From the NCBI GenBank assembly GCA_017305935.1, contig JAFKJU010000007.1, positions 248,001 to 312,000 of the forward strand: a stretch of DNA of 64,000 nucleotides. The letters run 5' to 3'. A model generated the notes under the pieces. That model was not told the DNA's origin. It did no database searches and was given only the letters and a program-made list of their open reading frames with translations. This stretch comes from Hyphomicrobiales bacterium. GTDB taxonomy: Bacteria > Pseudomonadota > Alphaproteobacteria > Rhizobiales > Rhizobiaceae. A program made the position numbers and the translations under genes. This document shows, piece by piece, positions 29,813 to 39,475 of this stretch. Every line of letters starts with the position of its first letter. Within the stretch, counting starts at the first letter, position 1.

Positions 29813-31000
29813 TCAACCCAGCCATCCCTCCGCATACTCCACGCGCTCCATGCCCGAAAACCGGGCAAGGCGCTGCAATTCGGCGTCGAGTTTTTCGAGG
29901 CGGCCGGAAGAATTGCGGATACCGGGTTCCCACCACAGGCGGGTGACGTCGAGGACGCCGCGCTTGCGGTCGGCCTTCATGTCGATGCGGCCGACGAAGC
30001 GGTCGCCTTCGAGCAGCGGGAAGACGTAATAGCCGTATTCGCGCTTGGCCTGCGGCACGAAGATCTCGATGCGGTAAAAGAAGCCGAACAGGCGCTCGGT
30101 GCGGGCGCGATCGCGGATCATCGGATCGAAGGGGCTGAGGACGCGGACACGCGACGGCGGTTCCGGCACGGCGGCGAGCGTCGCCGGGAAATCGGCCAGC
30201 GCCAAGGCGGCGCGCGGCTTGCCATCGACGGTCTCGACCGTGACCTCCACGAGTTCGTCGCGGTGGCCGCTCACCCAATCCTTCGCCTCCTGCGGCGAGA
30301 CCAGATCCCAGAAGGCGGCGATCTCGCCATGGGTGGCGAAGCCGAGACGGGTAAGCGCGCTGCGGCAGCACCAGTCGATGAATTCCGCTTCGGAGACTTC
30401 CGGCTGGTAATGATGTGCCGGCAGGACGCGTTCGGTCAGGTCGTAGATTTTCTGGAAATTCCGCCGCCCGGAAATCGCCAGCTGGCCGGTATGCCACAAG
30501 AATTCCAGCGCCGTCTTGCTGGGATGCCAATTCCACCAGCCGCCGGATTTATGCTCCTCGGCCTTGAGATCGCGCGACAGAACCGGCCCGCCGACGGCGA
30601 TCCGCTCCAGCGTTTCGGAAAACGCCGTGTCGAAGCCCTCTCCCTGCCATTTGCGCCATCGCTCCAGGATGATCGGCGCGCGGCGCGCAAAACGGTGTTT
30701 CCAGTAGCGGAAGAAGGCGGAGGGCAGGATCGAGGCGTCATGCGTCCAGTGTTCGAAAAGCGCGCGGTCCTCTTCGAGCAGCGCCGTCAGGTGTTCGCGG
30801 CGATAGGTCTGGTTGCGTGCGAACAGGATCTGGTGATGGGCGCGCTCGACCGTCTGGACGCTGTCGACCTGCACGAAGCCGAGCCGTTCGATCAGCTCCA
30901 GCAGGCCCTGCTTGGTCAGCGCCTTGTTCGGCGGTTCGCTGAGGCCCTGCCGCGCCATGAACACGCGACGCGCATCGCGATTAGAGAGGTGAATCGTCAT
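29813..31000 (-). CDS. YcaQ/AlkX-type winged-helix DNA glycosylase-like protein (DUF1006)
   Basis: A 395-residue winged-helix protein of the YcaQ family. Some members are DNA glycosylases that unhook interstrand crosslinks. Hallmarks are LGFVQVDSVQTVERAHHQILFARN, FEHWTHDASILP (with the HxHDAS-like active region), GGWWNWHPSKTALEFLWHTG and LSPFDPMIRDRARTERLFGF followed by RIEIFVP. The ATG at 31000 (MTIHLSNRDARRVF) is the conserved start; the longer frame is antisense to bioM. It converges on the flagellin gene with only 9 bases between stops. Confidence 0.88.
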   Translation of the reverse strand: MTIHLSNRDARRVFMARQGLSEPPNKALTKQGLLELIERLGFVQVDSVQTVERAHHQILFARNQTYRREHLTALLEEDRALFEHWTHDASILPSAFFRYWKHRFARRAPIILERWRKWQGEGFDTAFSETLERIAVGGPVLSRDLKAEEHKSGGWWNWHPSKTALEFLWHTGQLAISGRRNFQKIYDLTERVLPAHHYQPEVSEAEFIDWCCRSALTRLGFATHGEIAAFWDLVSPQEAKDWVSGHRDELVEVTVETVDGKPRAALALADFPATLAAVPEPPSRVRVLSPFDPMIRDRARTERLFGFFYRIEIFVPQAKREYGYYVFPLLEGDRFVGRIDMKADRKRGVLDVTRLWWEPGIRNSSGRLEKLDAELQRLARFSGMERVEYAEGWLG

Positions 31001-31050
31001 GGCGGGATGATAGGCATATATTCCCATTCCTGGCAACAGCGCCGATAGAC

Positions 31051-31100
31051 GGTTCCACGCCGGAAAACCGCTGCACAGTTTTCCCGGAATTGCATTATAG
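31051..31100. repeat. Rhizobial-type palindrome, copy 4
   Basis: GGTTCC ... GGAAAACCGCTGCACAGTTTTCC ... GGAAT arranged as nested inverted arms, followed by TTGCATTATAGAGC. It lies in the divergent gap between the YcaQ-like gene and bioM, ending 20 bases before the bioM ribosome binding site. Confidence 0.55.
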
Positions 31101-31133
31101 AGCGGCGACGGGTGCAATGAAGGGGTTTGCAGA

Positions 31134-31814
31134 TTGGATATCCGTTTCAACGGAGCCGGCGCGCGGTTTGCGGGGCGGCAGGTGCTGGAGCCGCTGTCGC
31201 TGACACTCGGCGAGCGGCGCATCGGCATCATCGGCCTCAACGGCTCCGGCAAGACGACGTTTGCGCGCATGATCAACGGCCAGGTGCCGCCTACCCCCGG
31301 CAGCGTTAGCGTCGGCGGGCTGGATACGGTGAAGGACGGACGGCAGGTGCTCGGCCGGGTCGGCTTCATCTTCCAGAATCCGCAGAACCAGATCATCCTG
31401 CCGATCGTCAAGGACGACATTGCCTTCGGGCTCAAGCATCGTGGATTGAGCAAGGCCGAGACGGCGGCGGCGACGGAGGCCGTGCTGGCGCGGCTCGGCA
31501 TCGCCCATCTGGCCGAGCGGCGGGCGCATGAGCTTTCCGGCGGCGAACTGCAACTGGCGGCGCTCGCCGCCGTTCTGGTCACCGGACCGGACTGGCTGAT
31601 CCTCGACGAACCGACCAACCAGCTCGACCTGAAGAACCGCAAGCGCGTCGCCGAAACCATCGCAGCGCTCGACCAGCGGCTGATCGTCATCAGCCACGAC
31701 CTGGCACTGGTCGAGGATTTCGAGCGGGTGCTGCTGTTTCACGAGGGGCGGCTGGCGGCGGACGACACGCCGGGCAAGGCCATCGCCCACTACCGGGAGA
31801 TCGCGGGAGCATGA
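31134..31814 (+). CDS. bioM: Biotin ECF transporter ATPase BioM
   Basis: A 226-residue ABC ATPase of the BioMNY energy-coupling-factor biotin transporter. Walker A is GLNGSGKTT (34-42), Q loop QNPQNQ (81-86), signature LSGGE (134-138), Walker B WLILDE (154-159) and the H loop IVISHD. The start is TTG at 31134 with AAGGGG upstream; no better start exists. It overlaps bioN by 4 bases, so the two are coupled. Confidence 0.94.
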   Translation: MDIRFNGAGARFAGRQVLEPLSLTLGERRIGIIGLNGSGKTTFARMINGQVPPTPGSVSVGGLDTVKDGRQVLGRVGFIFQNPQNQIILPIVKDDIAFGLKHRGLSKAETAAATEAVLARLGIAHLAERRAHELSGGELQLAALAAVLVTGPDWLILDEPTNQLDLKNRKRVAETIAALDQRLIVISHDLALVEDFERVLLFHEGRLAADDTPGKAIAHYREIAGA

Positions 31815-32413
31815 AGGCGCTTTATGTCGACCGGCAGACCTGGCAGCACCGGCTGCCGCCGCGCCTCAAACTGATCGTGCTGGTGACGGTCAGCGTCGCC
31901 GTTTTTCTGCTCGACCGCCCCTTGCCGCTGGCAATTGCGGCGCTGGCCGGCGCAGCCTGCTATTTTTCCGCAGGCATGGGTCTGCGGGAGGCGCTGCGGC
32001 GGCTCATCCCCGCGCTGGTGACGATCGTGGCCGTGGCGCTGTTCACACTGCTATTCCAATCGGCGGCGGAGGCGGTGACGGCGCTGCTCAGGCTCACCGC
32101 GCTGATGCTGTTTGCCGGTGCGGTGACGGCGACAGTGTCGATCACGCAGTTCATGGACGAAATCACGCTGGCCGCCACGCCGCTGGAAAAGGCAGGGCTG
32201 GCGCGGGCGGCGGATATCGGCCTCGCCAGCGCCCTGGTCGTGCGTTTCGTGCCGGAGATTCTCGGCCGTTACGAGGCGATTTCACAGGCGCAGGCGGCGC
32301 GCGGCGTCAGGCCCCGGGCGCTTGCCACGCTCATGCCGCTCATCATCCTGACGCTTCGCGACGCCGACAGCATTGCCGCAGCCATTGACGCGCGCGGCTT
32401 CCGGCAGCCATAA
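31811..32413 (+). CDS. bioN: Biotin ECF transporter transmembrane protein BioN
   Basis: A 200-residue T component (CbiQ/EcfT family) with four to five hydrophobic helices. The cytoplasmic coupling helix region carries the two short Ala-Arg-Gly-like motifs expected of the family (QAQAARGVRPR and AAAIDARGFR), which contact the ATPase. The start overlaps the bioM stop (ATGA); bioY follows 51 bases later. Confidence 0.93.
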   Translation: MKALYVDRQTWQHRLPPRLKLIVLVTVSVAVFLLDRPLPLAIAALAGAACYFSAGMGLREALRRLIPALVTIVAVALFTLLFQSAAEAVTALLRLTALMLFAGAVTATVSITQFMDEITLAATPLEKAGLARAADIGLASALVVRFVPEILGRYEAISQAQAARGVRPRALATLMPLIILTLRDADSIAAAIDARGFRQP

Positions 32414-32464
32414 AGCCATGCGTTTTCTGAACAGCGAGAGCATCGTGCTCATAAGGAGATTGGA

Positions 32465-33028
32465 ATGAAGACACGCGATCTGGTGCTGACCGCCCTGTTT
32501 GCCGCGATCATCGTCGTTCTCGGCGTGATCCCGCCGGTACAGCTCGGCTTTATCCCCGTGCCGATCCATGCGCAGTCCCTCGGCGTCATGCTGGCGGGCG
32601 TCATCCTCGGCGCGAAACGCGGGGCGCTGGCCGTTCTTCTGTTCCTGCTGCTGGCGGCCATCGGCCTGCCGGTGCTGTCGGGCGGTCGCGGCGGACTCGG
32701 CGTTTTCGTCGCGCCGCCGGCGGGTTATCTCGTCGGCTTCGTTCCGGCCGCCTATGTCGCCGGTCTCGTGTCGGAGCGGCTGGTGCGTGCCGGACAATCG
32801 GGCGGACGCCAGATCGCCGGATTCTTCGTCGCCGCCGCCCTTGGCGGCATCGTGATCGATCACCTGCTCGGTATTGTCTGGCTGGCGCAATCGACCGGCA
32901 TGGGCTTTTCAAAAGCCTTCCTCGGCGACCTCGCCTTCGTTCCCGGCGACGTGCTGAAGGCGGCAATCGCAGCACTTGCGGCCCGCGCCGTCATGGTCGG
33001 TTATCCGCTCCTGCCGCAGCGCGTCTAA
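32465..33028 (+). CDS. bioY: Biotin-binding S component BioY
   Basis: A 187-residue BioY membrane protein with about six helices that binds biotin. Family features are TALFAAIIVVLGVIPPVQLG, PIHAQSLGVMLAGVILGAKRG, LPVLSGGRGGLGVFVAPPAGYLVG (split by helices) and a C-terminal FVPGDVLKAAIAA. It has a strong AAGGAGATTGG ribosome site. With bioM and bioN it forms a complete high-affinity biotin importer; no biotin synthesis genes lie nearby. Confidence 0.95.
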   Translation: MKTRDLVLTALFAAIIVVLGVIPPVQLGFIPVPIHAQSLGVMLAGVILGAKRGALAVLLFLLLAAIGLPVLSGGRGGLGVFVAPPAGYLVGFVPAAYVAGLVSERLVRAGQSGGRQIAGFFVAAALGGIVIDHLLGIVWLAQSTGMGFSKAFLGDLAFVPGDVLKAAIAALAARAVMVGYPLLPQRV

Positions 33029-33031
33029 ATC

Positions 33032-33445
33032 TTAGGGCAGGAACTGGTAGAGCCAGTCCCTGATCTCCTCCGGAAGGGCCGTCGGCTCGCGGGTTTCGCG
33101 GTCGAGGGCGGTCCAGGTGATCTCGATATCGGCAAGCTGCTCGTTGCCGATATCGGCTGCCACCGCAAAACCGACGGTGCGGCCGCCGATCTTTTCCACT
33201 CGCACGGAAAACTGCACCGCCTCATCCGCGCGCGGCACGCGATGGCAGACGCATTCGAACTTGCGCACCGAGAACAGCGGCTCGTCGTCGATGACGGGGC
33301 GATAGCGCCAGAAGGCGCGGATGGCGGTTTCCGCATGCGAAATATAGGCGCTGGCATGCATCGCGCCCGATGCGTCAATGTCGCGATAGGGAATGCGGAT
33401 CTCCGTCTGCCCGATTGTCGTGCTCTCTGCCATGCCGTCGTTCAT
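33032..33445 (-). CDS. Acyl-CoA thioesterase, hotdog fold (4HBT type)
   Basis: A 137-residue single-domain hotdog thioesterase. The active-site region RDIDASGAMHASAYISHAETA resembles the D-x-x-G-H-xx-N-xx-Y pattern of 4-hydroxybenzoyl-CoA thioesterases, with MHA in place of the usual GHVNN core. The substrate is unknown. The ATG at 33445 has GAGAAGGGGG upstream. It converges on bioY with 3 bases between the stops. Confidence 0.82.
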   Translation of the reverse strand: MNDGMAESTTIGQTEIRIPYRDIDASGAMHASAYISHAETAIRAFWRYRPVIDDEPLFSVRKFECVCHRVPRADEAVQFSVRVEKIGGRTVGFAVAADIGNEQLADIEITWTALDRETREPTALPEEIRDWLYQFLP

Positions 33446-33491
33446 GCTTCCCCCTTCTCTGCCGCCAAAACCCCCGCCAGAGCGCGTTTTT

Positions 33492-33535
33492 GCATTTCAG
33501 AATGGAAAAACGCTATCCACTTCTCCCGGAAATGC
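33492..33535. repeat. Rhizobial-type palindrome, copy 5
   Basis: GCATTTC and GAAATGC outer arms, 44 bases end to end (the same length as copy 3), inner GGAAAAACGCTATCC, followed by TCTG. It lies between the divergent thioesterase and deacetylase genes. Confidence 0.55.
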
Positions 33536-33691
33536 TCTGTTTGACATCATTCTAGCACAGCCTGCGAGAATACGCCGCCGTCCTGAGCGGCCGATCTTCT
33601 GTTGAAAACATCCCCGCCCTGCCCCATCTGCTGTGGACAGGCAGGCGGAGCAGGGTCAAGGCTGGCTTCGCGAACTCCGGGAACGGTCAGG

Positions 33692-34627
33692 ATGGCGACG
33701 CGTCTTTACGAGCACGAGATTTTTCTGGAGCACATCACCCCGCCCGGCCACCCCGAGCGGGCCGACCGGCTGCGCTCGCTCAACATCGCGCTGGAGCATG
33801 GCAATTTCGCCGGGCTGGAGCGCAAACAGGCGCCGCAGGCCAATGAGGATGCGGTGACGCTCGCCCATCCGGAAGAGCATCTCTTCGCCGTCATGCGGCA
33901 GATGCCGGAGGAAGAGGGCGAGATCAACCAGATCGAGGCCGACACCTATGCCAGCCCGAAAAGTTTCCAAGCCGCGCTGACCGGCATCGGCGGGGCGCTG
34001 GCCGGCGTCGACGACGTATTTTCCGGTGCCGCCGACAATGTCTTCCTCGCCGCCCGCCCGCCCGGCCACCATGCCGAAAAGAACAAGGCGATGGGCTTCT
34101 GTTTCTTCAACACGGTGGCGATCGCCGCCCGCCACGCCATGAAGGCGCACGGCGCCGAGCGCGTCGCCATCGTCGATTGGGACGTGCATCACGGCAACGG
34201 CACGCAGGACATTTTCTGGGACGATCCCAACGTGCTGTTCTGCTCCACCCACCAGATGCCGCTTTATCCCGGCAGCGGCGCCAAGAGCGAGGAAGGCCGC
34301 TTCGGCACCATCGTCAACGCCCCACTTTCGGCCAATGACGGCAGCGAGCATTTTCGCGATGCCTTCAAGTCGCGGGTGCTGAAGGCGGTGGATAATTTTG
34401 CACCGGACCTGATCCTGGTCTCCGCCGGCTTCGACGCCCATTACCGCGATCCGCTGGCGCAGATCAACCTCACCGGCGACGACTTCGACTGGGCGACGGG
34501 ACGGCTGATGGAACTGGCCGGCAAACATGCGCATAACCGCCTCGTTTCCGTTCTGGAAGGCGGCTACGATCTGGAAGGCCTGGCGGAATCCGCCGGCATG
34601 CATATCTTACGACTGATGAGAGGATGA
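33692..34627 (+). CDS. Histone deacetylase family protein (AcuC/APAH-like)
   Basis: A 311-residue zinc-dependent deacetylase. Catalytic motifs are present: [19 protein letters not shown] (tandem His), [15 protein letters not shown] (zinc Asp and His) and [14 protein letters not shown] (second zinc Asp). Bacterial members deacetylate polyamines, acetoin-pathway proteins or unknown substrates. The ATG at 33692 begins the conserved [26 protein letters not shown] region. The stop is immediately followed by xseB, so the two are probably co-transcribed. Confidence 0.92.
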   Translation: MATRLYEHEIFLEHITPPGHPERADRLRSLNIALEHGNFAGLERKQAPQANEDAVTLAHPEEHLFAVMRQMPEEEGEINQIEADTYASPKSFQAALTGIGGALAGVDDVFSGAADNVFLAARPPGHHAEKNKAMGFCFFNTVAIAARHAMKAHGAERVAIVDWDVHHGNGTQDIFWDDPNVLFCSTHQMPLYPGSGAKSEEGRFGTIVNAPLSANDGSEHFRDAFKSRVLKAVDNFAPDLILVSAGFDAHYRDPLAQINLTGDDFDWATGRLMELAGKHAHNRLVSVLEGGYDLEGLAESAGMHILRLMRG

Positions 34628-34629
34628 CG

Positions 34630-34899
34630 ATGAGCGAGACGAGCCCAACCACGGCAAACCAGGCGGCCGACGTGACCGGCTACAGCTTCGAAAAGGCGGT
34701 GGCCGAACTGGAAGGCATCGTGCAGCGCCTGGAGCGCGGCGACGTGGCGCTGGACGAGTCGATCGCCATCTACGAGCGCGGCGAAGCCCTGAAGAAGCAT
34801 TGTGAAACGCTGCTCAACGCCGCCGAAAACCGCATCGAGAAAATCCGGCTCGACCGGGCCGGAAAACCGCAAGGCGCGGAGCCGCTGGACGGAGAATAA
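34630..34899 (+). CDS. xseB: Exodeoxyribonuclease VII small subunit
   Basis: An 89-residue XseB, the small subunit that assembles with XseA into the single-strand exonuclease VII. The signature is [41 protein letters not shown], seen over residues 18-58 as a helical hairpin. I chose the ATG at 34630 because GAGAGG sits 6 bases upstream; the ATG at 34624 would overlap that site. xseA is not in the window. Confidence 0.95.
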   Translation: MSETSPTTANQAADVTGYSFEKAVAELEGIVQRLERGDVALDESIAIYERGEALKKHCETLLNAAENRIEKIRLDRAGKPQGAEPLDGE

Positions 34900-34938
34900 T
34901 CTCCGCGCCGCCTGCGCCCCGACACTGGAGCAACGTCC

Positions 34939-35862
34939 ATGAGTTTCTTTCCCGGCCAGGATCCGGTCGCGGGCGATGCCTTTTCCTGCGATGCGCTGGA
35001 ACAGCTGATCATTCCGCGCTCCAGCGATATCGGCGGCTTTGCCGTGCGCCGGGCGCTGCCGACCGCGCGGCGGCGGCTCGTCGGCCCCTTCATCTTCTTC
35101 GACCGCATGGGGCCGGCCATCCTGCGGGCCGGCGAGGCGCTCGACGTCAAGCCGCATCCGCATATCGGGCTCTCCACCGTCACCTATCTGTTCGACGGCG
35201 AGATCAAGCATCGCGACAGCCTCGGCACCGAACTGACCATCCGCCCCGGCGACATCAACCTGATGACCGCTGGGCGCGGCATCGTTCATTCCGAGCGCAC
35301 GCCGGAAAACCTGCGCGGCCAGCCGCTGTCCATGTCCGGGCTGCAGACCTGGCTGGCGCTGCCGGACCATAAGGAGGAGATCGACCCCGCTTTTGCCCAT
35401 ACCGAACGCGAAGCGATGCCGCTGATCGCGCAGAAGGGCGCCAGCGGCCGGGTGGTGATCGGCGATCTCGACGGCGCCCGCTCGCCGGTGTCGGTGTTCA
35501 GCGATACGCTGTATGTCGACCTGACGCTGGAGGCCGGGGGCCGTTTCCCCTTCTCCGCCGAACACGAGGAACGGGCGATCTACGTGCTCTCCGGCAGCCT
35601 CGTGGTTGCCGGCGACGAATTCGCCGCCGACCAGCTTCTCGTCTTCCGGCCGGGCGATGCCATCACGCTGCAAGGCGGGCCGCAGGGCTGTCATATCATG
35701 CTGTTCGGCGGTGCCGCGCTGTCGACCAAGCGTTATATCTGGTGGAATTTCGTTTCGTCGTCCAAGGAGCGCATCGAGCAGGCCAAGGAAGAATGGCGCA
35801 CCGGGCGTTTCGATATCGTGCCCGGCGACGAAGAGGAATTCGTGCCGCTGCCGCAGGGATGA
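34939..35862 (+). CDS. Pirin family protein
   Basis: A 307-residue pirin of the cupin superfamily with two beta-barrel domains. The N-terminal metal site is visible: VKPHPHIGLSTVTYLFDGEIKHRDSLG with the histidines and GRGIVHSE with the fourth ligand. Pirins include quercetinases and redox-sensing regulators; no role is assigned here. It lies 39 bases after xseB. Confidence 0.9.
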   Translation: MSFFPGQDPVAGDAFSCDALEQLIIPRSSDIGGFAVRRALPTARRRLVGPFIFFDRMGPAILRAGEALDVKPHPHIGLSTVTYLFDGEIKHRDSLGTELTIRPGDINLMTAGRGIVHSERTPENLRGQPLSMSGLQTWLALPDHKEEIDPAFAHTEREAMPLIAQKGASGRVVIGDLDGARSPVSVFSDTLYVDLTLEAGGRFPFSAEHEERAIYVLSGSLVVAGDEFAADQLLVFRPGDAITLQGGPQGCHIMLFGGAALSTKRYIWWNFVSSSKERIEQAKEEWRTGRFDIVPGDEEEFVPLPQG

Positions 35863-35974
35863 CCGCGTTTCGACCATAAAGTCATGACTTGTTAACGGAT
35901 CACGTCTTTCGCCGCTCGCCTTTATGGATTAGAGCGACATAATACCGATTTCATGGACAGGAAGGCCATCGCCT

Positions 35975-37894
35975 GTGACACAGATGCTGAGCACGCCGCT
36001 TCTCGACACGGTCAAGGTTCCCGCCGATCTGCGCAAGATCGACGACCGCGACCTGCCGCAGCTCGCCCGCGAGTTGCGCGACGAGATGATCGACGCCGTG
36101 TCGCGCACCGGCGGGCACCTGGGCGCCGGGCTGGGCGTCGTCGAGCTGACCATGGCGATCCACAAGGTCTTCGATACGCCCAACGACCGGCTGATCTTCG
36201 ATGTCGGCCACCAGTGCTATCCGCACAAGATCCTCACCGGCCGCCGCGAACGCATCCGCACCCTGCGCCAGGAGGACGGCCTCTCCGGCTTCACCCGCCG
36301 GGCGGAGAGCGAATACGACCCCTTTGGGGCGGCGCATTCCTCAACCTCGATTTCCGCCGGCCTCGGCATGGCGGTCGCCGCCGAACTCAGCCAGACCGAC
36401 CGCCGGGTCATCGCCATCATCGGCGACGGGGCGCTGTCGGCCGGCATGGCCTATGAGGCGTTGAACAATGCCGGCGCGCTCGACGCCCGGCTGATCGTCA
36501 TCCTCAACGACAACGACATGTCGATCGCCCCGCCCACCGGGGCGATGAGCGCCTATCTCGCCCGCCTTGCCTCGGGTCGCACCTATATGGGATTCCGCGA
36601 TTTCGGCAAGAAGCTGACCGCCTATCTCGGCAAGAACATCGACCGCGCCATCACCCGCGCCGTCGAGCATGCGCGCGGTTATGTCACCGGCGGCACCATG
36701 TTCGAGGAGATGGGTTTTTATCACATCGGCCCGATCGACGGCCATTCCTTCGAGCATCTGCTGCCCGTCTTGCGCAATGTGCGCGACAACCAGCGCGGGC
36801 CGGTGCTGATCCATGTGGTGACGCAGAAGGGCAAGGGGTATCCTCCTGCCGAGGCAGCGGCCGACAAGTATCATGGCGTCAACAAGTTCGACGTCATCAC
36901 CGGCGCGCAGGCCAAGGCCAAGCCGAATGCGCCGAGCTATACCGCCGTCTTCGCCGATGCGCTGGTGGAAGAAGCCCGCCACGACGAAAAAATCGTTGGC
37001 ATCACCGCCGCCATGCCCAACGGCACCGGGCTCGACAAGCTGGCGGAGATTTTCCCCAAGCGCACCTTCGATGTCGGCATCGCCGAGCAGCATGCCGTGA
37101 CCTTCGCCGCCGGCCTTGCCACCGAAGGTTTCAAGCCGTTCTGTGCGCTCTATTCCACCTTCCTGCAGCGCGGTTACGACCAGGTGGTGCATGACGTGGC
37201 GATCCAGAAGCTTCCCGTTCGGTTTCCCATCGACCGCGCCGGTTTCGTCGGCGCCGACGGGCCGACCCATGCAGGCTCCTTCGACACCGGTTTCCTCGCC
37301 TCGCTGCCCGGTTTCGTGGTCATGGCGGCGGCCGACGAGGCGGAACTGAAGCATATGGTGCGCACCGCTGCTGCCCATGACGACGGTCCGATTTCCTTCC
37401 GCTATCCGCGCGGCGAAGGTGTGGGCGTCGACCTTCCGGTGCGCGGCGAAATTCTGCAGATCGGCAAGGGCCGCATCGTCAAGCAGGGCGCCAAGGTGGC
37501 GCTGCTCTCCTTCGGCACGCGCCTCGCCGACTGTCTGCTGGCGGCGGAAGATCTGGATGCCGCCGGCCTGTCGACGACGGTCGCCGATGCACGTTTCGCC
37601 AAGCCGCTGGATACCGATCTCATCCGCCAGCTTGCCCGCCACCACGAGGTGCTGATCACCGTCGAGGAAGGCGCGGTCGGCGGCTTCGGCTCCCAGGTGC
37701 TGCAATTCCTCGCCTTCGAAGGCCTGCTTGATCATGGCCTGAAGGTGCGTCCGCTGGTCCTGCCGGATCTGTGGATGGAACAGGCCAAGCCCGAGGTGAT
37801 GTATGCCAAGGCCGGCCTCGACCGGTCCGGCATCGTCACCGCGGTCTTCCGGGCACTCGGCCAGAAACCGCTGGAAGTCGGCGCGGCCGGATAG
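35975..37894 (+). CDS. dxs: 1-deoxy-D-xylulose-5-phosphate synthase
   Basis: A 639-residue DXS, first and rate-limiting enzyme of the MEP isoprenoid pathway, joining pyruvate and glyceraldehyde 3-phosphate with thiamine diphosphate. Motifs are [16 protein letters not shown], the ThDP-binding [50 protein letters not shown] and the C-terminal [17 protein letters not shown]. The start is GTG at 35975 with AGGAAGG 9 bases upstream. A terminator follows. Confidence 0.98.
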   Translation: MTQMLSTPLLDTVKVPADLRKIDDRDLPQLARELRDEMIDAVSRTGGHLGAGLGVVELTMAIHKVFDTPNDRLIFDVGHQCYPHKILTGRRERIRTLRQEDGLSGFTRRAESEYDPFGAAHSSTSISAGLGMAVAAELSQTDRRVIAIIGDGALSAGMAYEALNNAGALDARLIVILNDNDMSIAPPTGAMSAYLARLASGRTYMGFRDFGKKLTAYLGKNIDRAITRAVEHARGYVTGGTMFEEMGFYHIGPIDGHSFEHLLPVLRNVRDNQRGPVLIHVVTQKGKGYPPAEAAADKYHGVNKFDVITGAQAKAKPNAPSYTAVFADALVEEARHDEKIVGITAAMPNGTGLDKLAEIFPKRTFDVGIAEQHAVTFAAGLATEGFKPFCALYSTFLQRGYDQVVHDVAIQKLPVRFPIDRAGFVGADGPTHAGSFDTGFLASLPGFVVMAAADEAELKHMVRTAAAHDDGPISFRYPRGEGVGVDLPVRGEILQIGKGRIVKQGAKVALLSFGTRLADCLLAAEDLDAAGLSTTVADARFAKPLDTDLIRQLARHHEVLITVEEGAVGGFGSQVLQFLAFEGLLDHGLKVRPLVLPDLWMEQAKPEVMYAKAGLDRSGIVTAVFRALGQKPLEVGAAG

Positions 37895-37914
37895 ACCTTC
37901 ATTTCATTCCATGC

Positions 37915-37947
37915 AAAAGGCCGGGATCGTCTCCCGGCCTTTTTTTC
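37915..37947 (+). terminator. Rho-independent terminator after dxs
   Basis: Stem AGGCCGGGA (37918-37926) with TCCCGGCCT (37932-37940), 5-base loop, then TTTTTT. A preceding AAAA run may let it also serve the convergent small gene that ends at 37957. Confidence 0.85.
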
Positions 37948-37956
37948 ATGTCTGAA

Positions 37957-38274
37957 TCAATACCAATCCGGCGGCGGAGGCGGGCGGCGATGATGCCAAT
38001 GGCCGCGTGGCCCGTCGCCCCAGGCGCCATAACGCGGTCCCCAGCCCCGGTGAGCCCACGGCGGCGGTGGCGGCGGTGGCGGACGCCAGCGATTGCGAAC
38101 GCATTCGTTCCAGTCGTTGAGATGCCAGCCGCGGCCGCAAGCATAATCGACCTGCGTCACCGGGGGCGAGGAAACGGCCGGCATGGCACCAAGCGGCATG
38201 GCAAGCGCGTTGCCGCCCAAGCCGGCGCAAAGCAGGCCGGCGTAAAGAATGGATTTCACCAAGGGCGTCTGCAT
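37957..38274 (-). CDS. Small exported Pro/Arg-rich protein (GCG_CRPN-like)
   Basis: A 105-residue secreted protein. The signal peptide (about 1-25, ending GGNALA) is followed by CGRGWHLNDWNECVRN, which resembles the GCG_CRPN domain found before low-complexity repeats in Rhizobiales proteins. After it come a proline run and a Trp/Gly/His/Arg-rich tail (WAHRGWGPRYGAWG, PRGHWHHRR). It may be envelope associated; function unknown. The start at 38274 gives a proper signal peptide. Confidence 0.75.
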   Translation of the reverse strand: MQTPLVKSILYAGLLCAGLGGNALAMPLGAMPAVSSPPVTQVDYACGRGWHLNDWNECVRNRWRPPPPPPPPWAHRGWGPRYGAWGDGPRGHWHHRRPPPPPDWY

Positions 38275-38377
38275 GACAATGGTCCTTGCATTGTTGACAC
38301 CCTTAGAATCCGCCTTGCACGGTGAATGCAGACTGAACCAATCGTGATGTTTTCGTGGCGGAAATACGACGCGGAGC

Positions 38378-39286
38378 CTACAGCGCCGAGATGCGGTTTC
38401 GCCCCGCGCGCTTGGACATGTAGAGGCCCGCATCGGCGCGCCGGAGCACGTCGTCCGAGGAGCGGTCCGGCAGCCAGAATTCGCTCAAGCCCGCGCTGAT
38501 GGTCGATTCCTGCCGCAAGGTCCGCCGAAGCGTCACCGGCACAAGGTCGCGCAGGCGCTCGGCGATGGGAAACGCATCCTCCTGCGCCATACCCGGCATC
38601 ACCACCACGAATTCGTCGCCGCCGAGGCGGGCGACCAGATCGGTCTTGCGCAGGTTCCGGCGACAGATACCGGCGATTTCCACCAGCACGTCGTCGCCGG
38701 CATGATGGCCGCTCTCGTCATTGATGCGCTTGAAATTGTCGAGGTCGAAGATCAGCACCGCCGTCGGAATACGGTCGCGGGAAAAGACGCCCAGGCGGTC
38801 GTCCAGCGTCTCAAGCAGCTTGCGGCGGTTGTAGAGGCCAGTCAGCGCGTCGGTCTCGCTCATGTGGCGCAGCTTCTGCTGGGCGGCATTCTTGTCGGTG
38901 ATGTTGCTGGCGACCCAAACGACGGCTTCCTCGCCCTCGACGGGGAAATCCAGCGCCTGCACACGCCCCTCGAACCAGATCGTCTCGTCCGGCCCCTCGG
39001 CCCGCAGACCCTGCACATCGGAGCCGCTGAGGCTGTATTCGATGATGTGCAGGGCGCGGCTGGCGAGCGCCGTGGCGATCTCGGCGGCGAACCAGCTGGC
39101 CTTTTCCGCGATCAGCACCTCGGACATGCGTTTGCCGATCAGGCCGCTGCCGTCATGATAATGGCGATGATCCTTGCCGCCGAACACGGCGGCGTAGCGC
39201 CCGCTCCGGGTCAGAACGAAAGTCGGATCCGGCAGGGCGGAGAGGATCGATTGCAAATTCTGCAGCGTGAACACGGCCACCTTCAT
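38378..39286 (-). CDS. PAS-GGDEF diguanylate cyclase
   Basis: A 302-residue soluble protein: PAS domain (about 10-132, with the PAC-like end VVWVASNITDKNAAQQK) and GGDEF domain (about 140-300). The catalytic GGDEF (222-226) is intact and the product-inhibition site RxxD (R213-D216) is exactly five residues upstream, so an active, feedback-controlled cyclase is expected. Start at 39286 with GGGAAAG upstream. It has no membrane segment, so its PAS probably senses an internal ligand. Confidence 0.92.
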   Translation of the reverse strand: MKVAVFTLQNLQSILSALPDPTFVLTRSGRYAAVFGGKDHRHYHDGSGLIGKRMSEVLIAEKASWFAAEIATALASRALHIIEYSLSGSDVQGLRAEGPDETIWFEGRVQALDFPVEGEEAVVWVASNITDKNAAQQKLRHMSETDALTGLYNRRKLLETLDDRLGVFSRDRIPTAVLIFDLDNFKRINDESGHHAGDDVLVEIAGICRRNLRKTDLVARLGGDEFVVVMPGMAQEDAFPIAERLRDLVPVTLRRTLRQESTISAGLSEFWLPDRSSDDVLRRADAGLYMSKRAGRNRISAL

Positions 39287-39475
39287 GCTTTCCCGGGATG
39301 CAAGGCCGATATACGCCGGACCGCTCACGCGCAAACAGGCCGATCCTGGAAACCGGCGCAGGAATTCCAAACACTCCCTCGGTTTCCCAGAAAATGTCTT
39401 CCAATTCCTAAAGCGCTTTCAATCCCGCGTCCCGTTTCGAACCAATGTCGGGCCGTTTCCATCCCGCGACATCGC

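Noticed and set aside
33681-33706. GGAAC-N16-CGTC near the deacetylase start
   Set aside because: One base off the EcfG consensus and it overlaps the start codon of the gene, so it is not a usable promoter for it.
39361-39410. A possible sixth copy of the GCATTTCC palindrome family
   Set aside because: It has scattered similar words (GGAATTCC, GGTTTCC, CAATTCC) but the arms do not pair in the same way as in the five accepted copies.
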